This document shows, piece by piece, positions 1 to 8,746 of a stretch of 64,000 bases of DNA. The DNA comes from JAITVM01 sp031551135 (GTDB lineage: Bacteria > Bacillota > Clostridia > Lachnospirales > JAITVM01): NCBI GenBank assembly GCA_031551135.1, contig JAVBOA010000009.1, forward strand, positions 124,001-188,000, given 5' to 3'. Made by a program: the position numbers and the translations under genes. The notes under the pieces are model-generated. The model saw only the letters and a list, made by a program, of their open reading frames with translations. It did not search any database and had not been told where the DNA came from. Position 1 is the first letter of the stretch, and every line of letters begins with the position of its first letter.

Positions 1-329
1 GTAGTGCAATAGTGGAATACATTCCGTTTATAAAAAAATAACAATTAATTGATTTTCGATAAGAATGTAGTATACTTAATGAAGTAGTAGTCTTACACAA
101 TTTCCCTTCTAATACTATTTTCATTTAGATAAGTAGAAAAAAATTTTTCACAGCGGAGCGTTTCGCGCAATGCTTCAAGCGCGAAATGAAATATTTTTTT
201 CTATCCTTAATATTGAAAATAGTATAAAGAATAAAAAAATATTTATTTCCGCGCACTTAGGTTGGGAGGAACGGATGTAAACTTTCTTTTCGTTCGTCAG
301 TATGAAATGAATGGAGGCTAAACATAATT
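1..329. other. Intergenic region at window start, no gene seen
   Basis: No convincing coding region is visible. The stretch holds one full palindromic repeat (112-225) and, at about 264-302, a segment that recurs near 29893-29931 and ends in the shared string CGTTCGTCAGTAT. A ribosome-binding site GGAGG for the following gene lies near 311-315. The left window edge may cut off an upstream gene or its regulatory region. Confidence 0.6.
112..225 (+). repeat. Palindromic repeat, full copy 1
   Basis: About 114 bp bounded by ATACTATTTTCATT and TTGAAAATAGTAT. Inside, GAAAAAAATTTTTCA pairs with TGAAATATTTTTTTC, and a central stem TTTCGCGC/GCGCGAAA closes a loop of about 10 nt. A one-sided insert CAGCGGAGCG separates the outer and inner stems. 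It has no coding capacity of its own. It resembles a MITE or a REP-like structured element, and the family's transposase is not in the window. Confidence 0.85.
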
Positions 330-1805
330 ATGAATATACCGAATAAATGGATTGTAAAAGTCGGTATAATATTTACATTATGTATCATGTTAATTGCTAT
401 ACTGGACTTAGTGGAGTTTATATTTATAAAGAAAGTAAATATCATATATCTATATTCAATTGTTTATGTTGTTTGCTCACTGCTTTTAGCATTTTTAGCA
501 GCAAGATATCTAAAAAATAGACAGCTTGTCTTTATCACTTTATTTATTACTGTGTCTCTGGTAGGGAATCTTGTTATTACACAATGGTCGAATACCAAAC
601 CTATATCGGATTTTGGATTGCTTTATGAATTGGCGGAAAATTTGAAAAATGGAAATAGCGACTCTCTAAAAAATAATGATTATTTTCTTAGATGGGCTTA
701 TCAGAGTTTTTTTGTGATTTACGAATCAATAATAAGTGCTTTCCCTAATGGCATTACTGTTTTACTTGCCGTAAATGCTTTGATTATGTCAGGAATCAAT
801 TTTGTGATGTACTTAATTTTACATAATGTTTATGGTAAGTTTTGCGCGATATTTGTTTCGGTTTTATATCTTTTTTATCCGGCCCCTTATTTTTTAGCAT
901 CTGTACTGACAAACCAGCATATTTCTTTATTTTTTATTCTACTGGGGGTTTTGGTATTTGTGCAAAAAAACAACATAAAACATGGCATAATCAGCGGCTT
1001 ATTGATTGCGATAGGTGATGCATTCAGACCGGATACAGTGTTGATTACAATTTCGCTTGTTTTTGTAGGAGCTATTATATTCCTTCTTCACATCAAGAGT
1101 CACAGAAAAAAAAGTATAATTTTGGCATTGCCTTCTCTCATATCTGCCTCAACTTGCATTATATTGGTTGCACTATTCTCGGCGTTGATTATATTGTCAG
1201 ATATAAATCCAAATGGTTTGAAAAACACTGATCCGTTGTGGAAATTTGTTGTCGGAGTAAACGTTGAAACAAACGGTGTTTATTCAAACAAATTGGCTGC
1301 AGAAGTATTTAGTATTAGCGATATCAATGCTCGTCACACACTAGAGGCCGACATTATAAATCGGAATCTTAAGTTGGATAAAAATACACTGTCTTTGTTT
1401 TTTCGAAATAAATTTCGAACTATTTTTACACAAAATGAATACTACGGTTGGATGATTGCCGGTCAGGATGGCAGGTATGTGCCGATTATAAACAAACCCC
1501 TAAAATCTGTTTTAAATGTATTAACATCCGGCGAACGCATCTATTTTTTGATTATGTTTCTCTTGTCTTTTGCTTCTTTAGTTATTACAGTTAAAAATAA
1601 GGATGTGCCTATATTATTGTTATTGTGCGGCTTAGTGTTTGTGCTCTTTGTTGGCATACATTTATTCATTGAATTTCAGTCAAGGTATAGGTACTTTGTT
1701 ATGCCTTTTATATTCATATTGTCCGGAGATGCGATTGATACTATTTTCATTTTGATATGTAGAAAAAAATCTTTAACAGCGGAGCGTTCCGCGCAAAGTT
1801 TCTAG
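330..1805 (+). CDS. Multipass membrane protein, probable GT-C glycosyltransferase
   Basis: A 491-residue protein with about ten hydrophobic segments. After the second or third segment comes a loop with the motif ISDFGLLYELAENL. Such an Asp-Phe pair in the first large external loop, followed by an Arg/Tyr-containing stretch, is typical of GT-C (PMT/ArnT-like) glycosyltransferases that use polyprenyl-phosphate sugars. The functional call therefore rests on topology and this motif only. GGAGG lies 12 nt before the ATG, which is a long spacing. The last 22 codons (from 1738) lie inside a palindromic repeat copy, so the C-terminal residues after DTIFILICRKK are repeat-derived and probably not original. 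The gene sits alone between two direct repeat copies. Confidence 0.6.
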   Translation: MNIPNKWIVKVGIIFTLCIMLIAILDLVEFIFIKKVNIIYLYSIVYVVCSLLLAFLAARYLKNRQLVFITLFITVSLVGNLVITQWSNTKPISDFGLLYELAENLKNGNSDSLKNNDYFLRWAYQSFFVIYESIISAFPNGITVLLAVNALIMSGINFVMYLILHNVYGKFCAIFVSVLYLFYPAPYFLASVLTNQHISLFFILLGVLVFVQKNNIKHGIISGLLIAIGDAFRPDTVLITISLVFVGAIIFLLHIKSHRKKSIILALPSLISASTCIILVALFSALIILSDINPNGLKNTDPLWKFVVGVNVETNGVYSNKLAAEVFSISDINARHTLEADIINRNLKLDKNTLSLFFRNKFRTIFTQNEYYGWMIAGQDGRYVPIINKPLKSVLNVLTSGERIYFLIMFLLSFASLVITVKNKDVPILLLLCGLVFVLFVGIHLFIEFQSRYRYFVMPFIFILSGDAIDTIFILICRKKSLTAERSAQSF

Positions 1806-1851
1806 CGCGGAATGAAATATTTTTTTCTATCCTTTATAATGAAAATAGTAT
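1738..1851 (+). repeat. Palindromic repeat, full copy 2, overlapping a gene end
   Basis: Same architecture and orientation as the copy at 112-225. The central stem reads TTCCGCGC/GCGCGGAA, a paired T:A to C:G change relative to copy 1, so base pairing is kept. The stop codon of the upstream membrane-protein gene (TAG, 1803-1805) lies in the apical loop of this element. Confidence 0.88.
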
Positions 1852-1978
1852 AACTTTAATTATCGACACAAAAATACTTATGGCAGTGAATGTACATATT
1901 TATGTTCTTTGTCAGTAATAATTGGCTAAAAAACAAAAAAATAGAACCCTCTATTTTCAAGAAAGTCCTATTTACTAC

Positions 1979-2064
1979 TGCTCGAGACCGGAATCGAACC
2001 GGTACGGGGTTTAAATCCCGCAGGATTTTAAGTCCTGTGCGTCTGCCAGTTCCGCCACTCGAGC
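1979..2064 (-). tRNA. tRNA-Leu (anticodon UAA)
   Basis: On the minus strand the 5' acceptor strand GCTCGAG pairs with CTCGAGC at the 3' end. The T arm contains GGTTCGATTCC. The anticodon loop CTTAAAA gives anticodon TAA, decoding UUA. A long variable arm and total length of about 86 nt fit a class II leucine tRNA. The CCA end is not encoded; AGT follows the acceptor stem. It stands alone, without neighbouring tRNA genes. Confidence 0.95.
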
Positions 2065-2186
2065 AAAAATTTTAAACTCGGAAATCCGACAACAAAATAT
2101 ATTATACTAGCGGAGATTGTTATTGTCAAGAATAATTTTAAAAAATTTGTTTTTACAATTAGTTTTTTTAAAATTGGCTTTTTCTA

Positions 2187-2299
2187 ATACTATTTTCATT
2201 TTGATAAGTAGAAAAAAATTTTTCACAGCGGAGCGTTTCACGCATGCTTCAAGCGTGAAATGAAACATTTTTTTCTATCCTTAATAATGAAAATAGTAT
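2187..2299 (+). repeat. Palindromic repeat, full copy 3
   Basis: Bounded by ATACTATTTTCATT and AATGAAAATAGTAT with the CAGCGGAGCG insert. The central stem is TTTCACGC/GCGTGAAA, a G:C to A:T compensatory double change relative to copy 1. It lies just upstream (on the chromosome) of tRNA-Leu, which is on the minus strand. Confidence 0.9.
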
Positions 2300-2510
2300 A
2301 AATAATCTTACGTAAATAAAGGAACAACTATTCATTGGGTATAGAAAATATTTTTCGAAGTATGGCAGAAAAAAATTTAGGAAGTTTTATTACCTTAAAT
2401 TTCATAAAAATCCCTCCAAAGCAGCTTACGGATGAACTGTTCGTCGGTGGCAAATGTCATCTGTACATCGCCAAACCGCCGCAGTGATAGCGTTAATACA
2501 TAATACTGCG
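2300..2510. other. Intergenic region, no gene seen
   Basis: This is the region downstream of the minus-strand thiN operon. It has no supported gene and no clear terminator with a U-tract. A short inverted repeat CGCAGT...ACTGCG lies near 2479-2509, close to the thiN stop codon. Confidence 0.5.
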
Positions 2511-3173
2511 TTAAAAAGCGTTTTGTGCCTGTATATCGAATGATTTAATGATTAATAACAATCCGCCTTTAATTGAAATATCTGCAAAATCTGACGAAAA
2601 AACATTACTTATACCTCTGGAGGAATTCAAAAATAAATCTTCATTACAAAGCGGATAAGCCAGACCGGCTGTCGTCACGGATTTAACAATATCCGTTAAA
2701 GGAATCAGTGAAATAAAATCGCCTTTTTTGCCGGAAAGTCTTATTTTATCATCTATAAGAGTGATAAAATTATTTTCATTCAAAAGATAGGCTTTTACGC
2801 CTTTTTCAAGCGAAGATTTTAATAAATGAATATTTGTTAAGGTATGATCCATTCTGCTTCCTATGGCTCCAAAAACAAAGATTTCCTTAAAATCATTGTT
2901 TATAGCAAAATCCAAACATAATTCTAAATCAGTAAATTCTTTTTTTGAGGGAAATTGATAAATAGTGACATTCTCGTTTTTATAAAAATCCAAAATCTCA
3001 GAATCGGCAGAATCCAAATCTCCGATAATAAAATCGGGTTTTATGTTTAGTTTTTTTGTGTGCTTAATGCCGCCGTCGCAGCAGATAATGGTAGAGTCAT
3101 TTAAATATTCAATTATAAAATCATAATCATAAATTTCTGCACTAGCGAAAATCAAACATTTCGTGTTCTGCAT
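2511..3173 (-). CDS. thiN: Thiamine pyrophosphokinase
   Basis: A 220-residue protein of the usual length for ThiN. It transfers pyrophosphate from ATP to thiamine to make thiamine diphosphate in the cytoplasm. Visible family signatures are the N-terminal segment CCDGGIKHTKKLNIKPDFIIGDLDSAD, described here by its two anchors GGI and GDLDS, then FPSKKEFTDLE and the GAIGSRMDHTLTNIHLL block that forms the nucleotide and thiamine site. It is the last gene of the minus-strand block and starts one base after the rpe stop codon, as is common in Firmicutes (rsgA-rpe-thiN). Confidence 0.93.
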   Translation of the reverse strand: MQNTKCLIFASAEIYDYDFIIEYLNDSTIICCDGGIKHTKKLNIKPDFIIGDLDSADSEILDFYKNENVTIYQFPSKKEFTDLELCLDFAINNDFKEIFVFGAIGSRMDHTLTNIHLLKSSLEKGVKAYLLNENNFITLIDDKIRLSGKKGDFISLIPLTDIVKSVTTAGLAYPLCNEDLFLNSSRGISNVFSSDFADISIKGGLLLIIKSFDIQAQNAF

Positions 3174-3174
3174 T

Positions 3175-3840
3175 TTATATTTTCAAAAAGTCCGCAAAAC
3201 AATCATAATATTCACGGATTGATTTATTGAGGTCAGAGTCGAAAATATTGGCATCGGGAACAATAACATTTGCGCCGGCGTTTAGAACATCTTTCAAATT
3301 TTCAAGATTAATTGCACCGTTCATTTCAATTTCAGTGAAAAGATTATTGTTTGCGATGTGTTTTGCCAATGCTTCTGTTTTTTTGAGCGATTCCGGATTA
3401 AATTTTTGAGAATAATTTCCTGTTTCGACGCTCATAATAAGAACCATATCAAGATTTTCGAGATGCGGAAAGACTATTTCCAAATCGGTATTCGGACTGA
3501 TTGTCAGAGCCGCGCGTTTATTGAGAGATTTTATTTTTCGAATACAAGCATCGATATCTTCAACAGCGTCCGGATGAAAATTAATAATATCCGCTCCGGA
3601 ATCCGCGAAATCCTCTAAATATTTATCAGGGTTATTTATCATTAAATGTACATCAAAAGTCATATCCGTAATTGAACGAATTGATTTAATTATTGGCTGG
3701 CCATAGCTTAAATTTGGAACAAAATTACCGTCCATAACGTCTATATGAAGGTAATGTGCTCCGGATTGCTCAATTTGTTTTATTTGACCGCATAGCCGAG
3801 TAAAATCGGCAGATAGTATAGAAGGAGCTAATTTCAGCAC
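3175..3840 (-). CDS. rpe: Ribulose-phosphate 3-epimerase
   Basis: A 221-residue TIM-barrel enzyme that interconverts ribulose 5-phosphate and xylulose 5-phosphate in the pentose phosphate pathway. The N-terminus APSILSADF and the metal-binding HIDVMDGNFVPN block (His and Asp ligands) are intact, as are DVHLMI and the late glycine-rich phosphate site around NAGANVIVPDANIF; the usual VAGSA-type ending is VPDAN here. It starts with GTG behind GGAGG and lies between rsgA and thiN with almost no spacing, consistent with one transcript. Confidence 0.93.
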   Translation of the reverse strand: MLKLAPSILSADFTRLCGQIKQIEQSGAHYLHIDVMDGNFVPNLSYGQPIIKSIRSITDMTFDVHLMINNPDKYLEDFADSGADIINFHPDAVEDIDACIRKIKSLNKRAALTISPNTDLEIVFPHLENLDMVLIMSVETGNYSQKFNPESLKKTEALAKHIANNNLFTEIEMNGAINLENLKDVLNAGANVIVPDANIFDSDLNKSIREYYDCFADFLKI

Positions 3841-3841
3841 T

Positions 3842-4711
3842 TTATTTCCTCCGTTTCAAAAATTCTTCGAGTATATTTTTATATCTATTATATCTTTGTT
3901 CATTAATATTTATGTTTATTTCTGATTTTATGGCGCATCCGGGCTCGTTTAAATGCATACAGTCGTTAAACTTGCATTTATTAAGAAACGGCTCGAATTC
4001 TCTGAAACAAAATTGTAAATTTTCGCTTTTTATATGACCGAGGTCGATCGAGGTAAAGCCCGGTGAATCTACAATAAAAGTATTTTTATCGAGTTCTAAA
4101 AGTTCCGCGTGTCTGGTAGTATGTTTTCCGCGTTTATTTTTTTGGCTAATATCGCCGATTTCCATAGTATTACTAATAAAAAGATTTGCTATGCTGGATT
4201 TTCCTACGCCCGACGGTCCGGCTAAAACGCTGACTTTATTTTTAATTACGTCAAAAATTTTTTCTTTGCAGTTTTCGTCAAAGCTGGAAAAAATACTGAC
4301 CGAATAACCGATGTTTTGATAGATAGCTTTAAAATCGTCGAATTCGGATTCATCGACTAGATCTATTTTATTAATACAAATAAATACCTCAAGGTTTTGA
4401 GCTTCGGCAAGAATTATAAAGCGGTCGAGCATATCAAAATTAATATCCGGATTTTTAGCCGCAAAAACCAAAATAACTAAATCTATATTACAGACACGAG
4501 GTCTGATAAATTCGTTCTTTCGGTCTAAAATCCGGTCGATAACGCCCTCATTATCTTTTTCGTCGGTAATCGAAAATTCTACATAATCGCCGACTAAAGG
4601 AGATATATCATGTTTTCTGAAAATCCCGCGAGGTTTACAAAAATATAAATCCGCTTCAGTTTTTACAGAATACAAACCTCCGACTCCTTTAATAATTCTT
4701 CCGTTTAGCAA
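3842..4711 (-). CDS. rsgA: Ribosome small-subunit GTPase RsgA
   Basis: A 289-residue circularly permuted GTPase that acts late in 30S subunit assembly. The order of motifs is N-terminal OB fold, then G4 (NKID), G1 (GPSGVGKSS), G3 (DSPGF), and a C-terminal zinc site with Cys and His in CKFNDCMHLNEPGC. It starts with TTG six bases after GGAGG. It follows prkC directly, as in B. subtilis, where PrkC phosphorylates the RsgA homologue CpgA. That regulatory link is family knowledge, not seen here. Confidence 0.95.
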   Translation of the reverse strand: MLNGRIIKGVGGLYSVKTEADLYFCKPRGIFRKHDISPLVGDYVEFSITDEKDNEGVIDRILDRKNEFIRPRVCNIDLVILVFAAKNPDINFDMLDRFIILAEAQNLEVFICINKIDLVDESEFDDFKAIYQNIGYSVSIFSSFDENCKEKIFDVIKNKVSVLAGPSGVGKSSIANLFISNTMEIGDISQKNKRGKHTTRHAELLELDKNTFIVDSPGFTSIDLGHIKSENLQFCFREFEPFLNKCKFNDCMHLNEPGCAIKSEINININEQRYNRYKNILEEFLKRRK

Positions 4712-4738
4712 AAAAATCCTCCTAACAAAATATCTGCT

Positions 4739-6802
4739 CTAATCAAAATTTATAGTTTTACGTTCGAAATCTACATAAGAACCATTTGAGTAAACTTGTA
4801 ACGAATATTCGGTTTCACCGCTTCCGCTGACTTCCAAAACATAAGGCATTTCATCTTTTCTGAAAGATTTCTCAAAAATGGATAAACCTTGATTATCCTT
4901 ATATTCCAAAACACGTATGCTTAAAGTTTCCTGACCTTCAGGAAAATCTCCATAATCTATTATTAAATCAGCAGTAGAAATATTATTTGTGTTTTGAGTG
5001 GTTGGGGCAACCGATGGCTTCGTGCTCGGCTCTGTTGTCGGCTCGATGCCTTTGCTTACTGTCAAGGTTATTTCCGTGCCCGGTTTAACATTTGAGCCTG
5101 CATCTAACGATTGAGCAATAACTTTTCCGGATTCAAATAAATCACTGTAAACTTCTTTGACATCCACGAAAAGCCCTAGATTTTCCAAAGAAGCTTTCGC
5201 GATATCTATATTTTGGTTTTTATAATATTCTACGGATACATATTCTGCCTTAGGTCCGTCCGAAATAGTAAATGTAATCGGTGTGCCTTTTTCTACCTTA
5301 TCATTCGGTTTTGGTGACTGGTCGATGATTATATTTTTTGGTTTATCGCTGTGCTTATGCATAATATTGCTGTTTTTTCCCAAAGAAGATTCGGCTAACA
5401 GAGAGTCAACATTATTATAGTTTACATCCGTAAAATCCGGAACTACAACAAGGGGTGGGCCATTTGACAAAATAAGCCGGACGGAGGATTCGCCGGCAAT
5501 CAGCTGGACATCTTCCTCTCCTTCAACTCCTGTTTCGTAGTCAACAACGTAATCCTTCTCATATTCTTCACTGAAAACGTAATTAGTATCGTTATTGATT
5601 TTTATTTCCAATTTTTCAAGAATATTTTCAGCTTCCAATTTAGATTTGCCGATAATCCGATCTAAATCCTCTTTTGTCACAACTACTTGCTTTATCGAAT
5701 CCAAATATTTCATACCAAAATATGAAATAACGAGGATAATCAGCAGAGAAGTAATAATTGCCGCAACGACTACTTTTTTCTCAACATTTGATTTATACGC
5801 CTTTTGGTATTCATGTTCAAAATTCGAGGAAGTTTCCCTCTTGCTTATACTTTCGACAGGCTTTGATTCTTCTTCATATTTAAGGGATTCAGATTTTATT
5901 TTCTGAACATCCTCTTGCGAGATTTTTATTGTCTCTTTGGAAACAGTCTCATCTTTAATATAAACAAATTCGCCGCTGTCGTCGCTTAAAGCTCTTTTTA
6001 AATCTACAATCAATGCTGAAGATGAATCATAGCGGCTAATTGATTTTTTTTGCGTACATTTATAAATAATTCTTGAAATACTTTCGGTAATTTTAGGGTT
6101 AATTGCCTGTATATCAGGCAAAATATCGTTGACATGTTTCAATGCAACGGTAACTGTTGAATCTCCGTCAAAGGGCAAAGTTTTTGTTGCCATTTCAAAC
6201 ATAACAATGCCCAAAGAATAAATATCCGATTTAACATCAACAAAGCCGCCGCGCGCTTGTTCGGGTGAGAAATAATGAACAGAACCCATTGTACTGTCGA
6301 CGGTGATTGTTGTAGAAGAAGCCGCGCGGGCTATACCAAAATCGGTTACTTTTACAACGCCTTTATTTGTAATCATAATATTTTCGGGTTTAATATCTCT
6401 ATGGACAATATTATTTTGGTGCGCATTTTGCAATGCTTTTGCAATCTGTATTGAAACACCGATAATTTCATCATTTTCAAAAGGCGCATTTTTATTAATC
6501 AATTCTTTTAATGTATAGCCGTCTATATATTCCATTACTATATAATAAATGTCGCCATCGTTGCCAACATCATAGACATTAACAATATTAGGATGGGACA
6601 GGCTGCCGGCTGCCCGAGCCTCTATTTTAAAACGCTTTATAAATTCTTCATCGTTGATAAATTCTTCGCGTAGTACCTTGAAAGTCACAAATCTGTCTAG
6701 TTTATTATCAATAGCGCGATAAACAATGGACATTCCGCCAGAACCCAATTTATCTACAATTTCATATCTATTTGAAATAACCATTCCAGGGTTAAGAATC
6801 AC
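4739..6802 (-). CDS. prkC: PASTA-domain Ser/Thr protein kinase
   Basis: A 687-residue membrane kinase. Residues 1-270 form a Hanks-type kinase domain: glycine loop GSGGMS, lysine in FKVL, catalytic HRDIKPEN (Asp136), and DFG. An acidic juxtamembrane linker follows, then one transmembrane segment near 345-368 and three PASTA repeats outside the cell, each ending in a xSxGPP/SDGPK/SKGIE-like strand. After these comes a Thr/Pro-rich linker and a C-terminal beta domain of unknown role. PASTA domains sense muropeptides or lipid II, and the kinase controls cell wall and dormancy functions. It starts with GTG seven bases after GAGAGGTG and overlaps the end of the stp ribosome-binding region by context, forming the classic phosphatase-kinase pair. 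Confidence 0.95.
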   Translation of the reverse strand: MILNPGMVISNRYEIVDKLGSGGMSIVYRAIDNKLDRFVTFKVLREEFINDEEFIKRFKIEARAAGSLSHPNIVNVYDVGNDGDIYYIVMEYIDGYTLKELINKNAPFENDEIIGVSIQIAKALQNAHQNNIVHRDIKPENIMITNKGVVKVTDFGIARAASSTTITVDSTMGSVHYFSPEQARGGFVDVKSDIYSLGIVMFEMATKTLPFDGDSTVTVALKHVNDILPDIQAINPKITESISRIIYKCTQKKSISRYDSSSALIVDLKRALSDDSGEFVYIKDETVSKETIKISQEDVQKIKSESLKYEEESKPVESISKRETSSNFEHEYQKAYKSNVEKKVVVAAIITSLLIILVISYFGMKYLDSIKQVVVTKEDLDRIIGKSKLEAENILEKLEIKINNDTNYVFSEEYEKDYVVDYETGVEGEEDVQLIAGESSVRLILSNGPPLVVVPDFTDVNYNNVDSLLAESSLGKNSNIMHKHSDKPKNIIIDQSPKPNDKVEKGTPITFTISDGPKAEYVSVEYYKNQNIDIAKASLENLGLFVDVKEVYSDLFESGKVIAQSLDAGSNVKPGTEITLTVSKGIEPTTEPSTKPSVAPTTQNTNNISTADLIIDYGDFPEGQETLSIRVLEYKDNQGLSIFEKSFRKDEMPYVLEVSGSGETEYSLQVYSNGSYVDFERKTINFD

Positions 6803-6808
6803 AGTTTA

Positions 6809-7543
6809 TCACCTCTCGCTTTCGATAAGTATTACCGAAATATTATCGTCTCCACCTTTTTTAATAGCGCTGTCGATTAATTGGTTTACTTTATAAGATA
6901 AGCCTTTGTTGGTATTGACTTCATTCAAAATCTCTGCATCGGTCAACATGGATGTCAAACCGTCTGAACAAATAATAATTTTATCATTTAATTCTAAATT
7001 TTGCAAAATCCCGTCTATCATAACATTTTCTTCAACGCCAACCGCGCGGGTAATCATATTGCGTTTCGGATGAATGCGCGCTTGCTCGGATGTAATTCCG
7101 CCTTGTTTTAAAAGGTCATTGATAAAGGTATGGTCATTGGTCAGCTGGTCAATTTTGTTTTCAGACACTTTATAAATCCTGCTGTCACCGACATGCGTTA
7201 TATAAATTTTTTCATTGAGAATAACGCAGGACGATAAAGTCGTTCCCATACCGAAATAAATCTCGTTTTCGAGCGATTTATTAAAAACGCAAGTATTGGC
7301 GTATTTTGTAGCTGAAATCATAAAATCTAAAATATCGTTTTCTTCAAAAGTATTTTCCATTATATATCTTTTGAACGCGGAAATTGCCTCAAAACTGGCA
7401 ATTTCACCCGCCTTATGACCTCCCATTCCGTCCGCAATAATATATAAATTTGGCAGACAGCCGATTTTACTATTCTCAACAAGAATATTATCTTCATTAA
7501 GTTTTCGTTTGTTACCTATGTCAGTTCTACCTTCGCCACGCAA
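6809..7543 (-). CDS. stp: PP2C-family Ser/Thr phosphatase
   Basis: A 244-residue PPM phosphatase that reverses PrkC phosphorylation. Metal-binding residues are in NEDN near the N-terminus, ADGMGGHKAGE, SDGLTSML and GGDDNISV, all intact. I place the start at TTG 7543, six bases after GAGGTG, rather than at the GTG nine bases earlier, which overlaps that site; the protein then begins MRGEGRTDIGN, as expected for the family. It is also called prpC. It is co-transcribed with prkC. Confidence 0.92.
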   Translation of the reverse strand: MRGEGRTDIGNKRKLNEDNILVENSKIGCLPNLYIIADGMGGHKAGEIASFEAISAFKRYIMENTFEENDILDFMISATKYANTCVFNKSLENEIYFGMGTTLSSCVILNEKIYITHVGDSRIYKVSENKIDQLTNDHTFINDLLKQGGITSEQARIHPKRNMITRAVGVEENVMIDGILQNLELNDKIIICSDGLTSMLTDAEILNEVNTNKGLSYKVNQLIDSAIKKGGDDNISVILIESER

Positions 7544-7659
7544 ATTTAACACCTCATTAAGATTAGAATTATTATATAATTATCAAATTCTTTTAAATTA
7601 CATTCAGATTTCAGATACGGAAAATGTTAAATACAGCAGTTTCATTTTTATTGATATTA

Positions 7660-7694
7660 ATACTATTTTCATTTTGATAAAATGAAAATAGTAT
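7660..7694. repeat. Minimal palindrome, terminal-only repeat
   Basis: A 35-bp palindrome consisting of the two repeat ends joined (ATACTATTTTCATT, a short loop, then AATGAAAATAGTAT). It looks like a full element with its interior deleted. It lies between stp and rlmN, interrupting an otherwise compact operon. It is preceded at 7635-7649 by AGCAGTTTCATTTTT, a string also found in a hairpin at 47393. Confidence 0.8.
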
Positions 7695-7710
7695 AATTTT
7701 TTTAATAAAA

Positions 7711-8745
7711 TCAATTGCTTAAATATTCGTTTCGCAGTTGGCCGCATGATGCGTTAATATCACTGCCAAGCTTTCGCCGTACGGTTGTTTCTATGCCGAA
7801 ATTTTTCAGCTCATTTGCAAATTTATAAATAACATCATTTGATACAGATTTAAAATTCCGTTCTTTTACATCATTTACCGGTATTAAATTGACGTGGCTC
7901 AATGATGATTTAAGCTTTTTCCCAAGCTCAGCGGCATGAGACGGCTTGTCGTTTATTCCGCTTATCAAGGCGTATTCAAAAGTCACTCGACGTTTAGTTT
8001 TTTGAGAATATACAAAGCACGCTTTAAGCAAATCATCAAATTTGTATCTTTTTGAAACCGGCATAATCTGAGAACGGATTTCATCATTTGGAGCGTGTAA
8101 CGAAACCGCTAAATTTATTTTTAAATTCTCATTCATCAATTTATATATTTTATCGACAATTCCGCAAGTTGATAAAGTAATATGTCTTTCGCCGATATTC
8201 AAACCTTCTTCTGAGGAAAGGGTATTAATAAATCTAAGGGTATTATCGTAATTGTCAAGCGGCTCACCGGAGCCCATTATTACGATATTTCCAATCCTCT
8301 GAGAAATATCTTTCTGTATTTTATAAACCTGTCCAAGCATTTCACCGGCTGTGAGATTTCGCTCAAGGCCGTTTAGGGTAGAGGCGCAAAAAGCGCACCC
8401 CATTTTACAACCGGCTTGACTGGAAACACAAACCGAGCTTCCGAAGGAATAATTCATTAAAACACTTTCTATTATATTATTTCCGTTTATTCTAAACAAG
8501 TATTTTGTAGTATTATCTAAATTTGATGAAAGTTTTTTAAGAATTTCGATATCGGTCAAACAAAAATTTTCATTCAGAATATTTATAAAGGGTTTAGAAA
8601 TATTAGTCATTTCGTCAAATTCCGAGATATTTTTTTTATGAATCCATTCATAAATTTGTTTTCCGCGAAATTTTTTTTCATTGTATCCCAAAACAATCTC
8701 TTCAATTTCTTCGATTGTCAGGCAGGATAAATCTTTTTTGTCCAT
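7711..8745 (-). CDS. rlmN: 23S rRNA/tRNA adenine C2-methyltransferase (radical SAM)
   Basis: A 344-residue radical SAM enzyme that methylates C2 of A2503 in 23S rRNA and A37 in some tRNAs. The [4Fe-4S] motif is CKMGCAFC, preceded by SSQAG. The C-terminal region has the conserved cysteine in GSDINASCGQLR that forms the methyl-carrying intermediate. It starts with ATG one base after the rsmB stop. Confidence 0.96.
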   Translation of the reverse strand: MDKKDLSCLTIEEIEEIVLGYNEKKFRGKQIYEWIHKKNISEFDEMTNISKPFINILNENFCLTDIEILKKLSSNLDNTTKYLFRINGNNIIESVLMNYSFGSSVCVSSQAGCKMGCAFCASTLNGLERNLTAGEMLGQVYKIQKDISQRIGNIVIMGSGEPLDNYDNTLRFINTLSSEEGLNIGERHITLSTCGIVDKIYKLMNENLKINLAVSLHAPNDEIRSQIMPVSKRYKFDDLLKACFVYSQKTKRRVTFEYALISGINDKPSHAAELGKKLKSSLSHVNLIPVNDVKERNFKSVSNDVIYKFANELKNFGIETTVRRKLGSDINASCGQLRNEYLSN

Positions 8746-8746
8746 A

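Noticed and set aside
1890..2075. Plus-strand reading frame of 61 codons
   Set aside because: It runs through the antisense of tRNA-Leu and has no SD or homology.
112..2299. Three spaced repeats as a possible CRISPR array or composite transposon
   Set aside because: Spacing is irregular and hundreds of bases long, repeats are 113 bp palindromes, and there are no cas genes or transposase between them.
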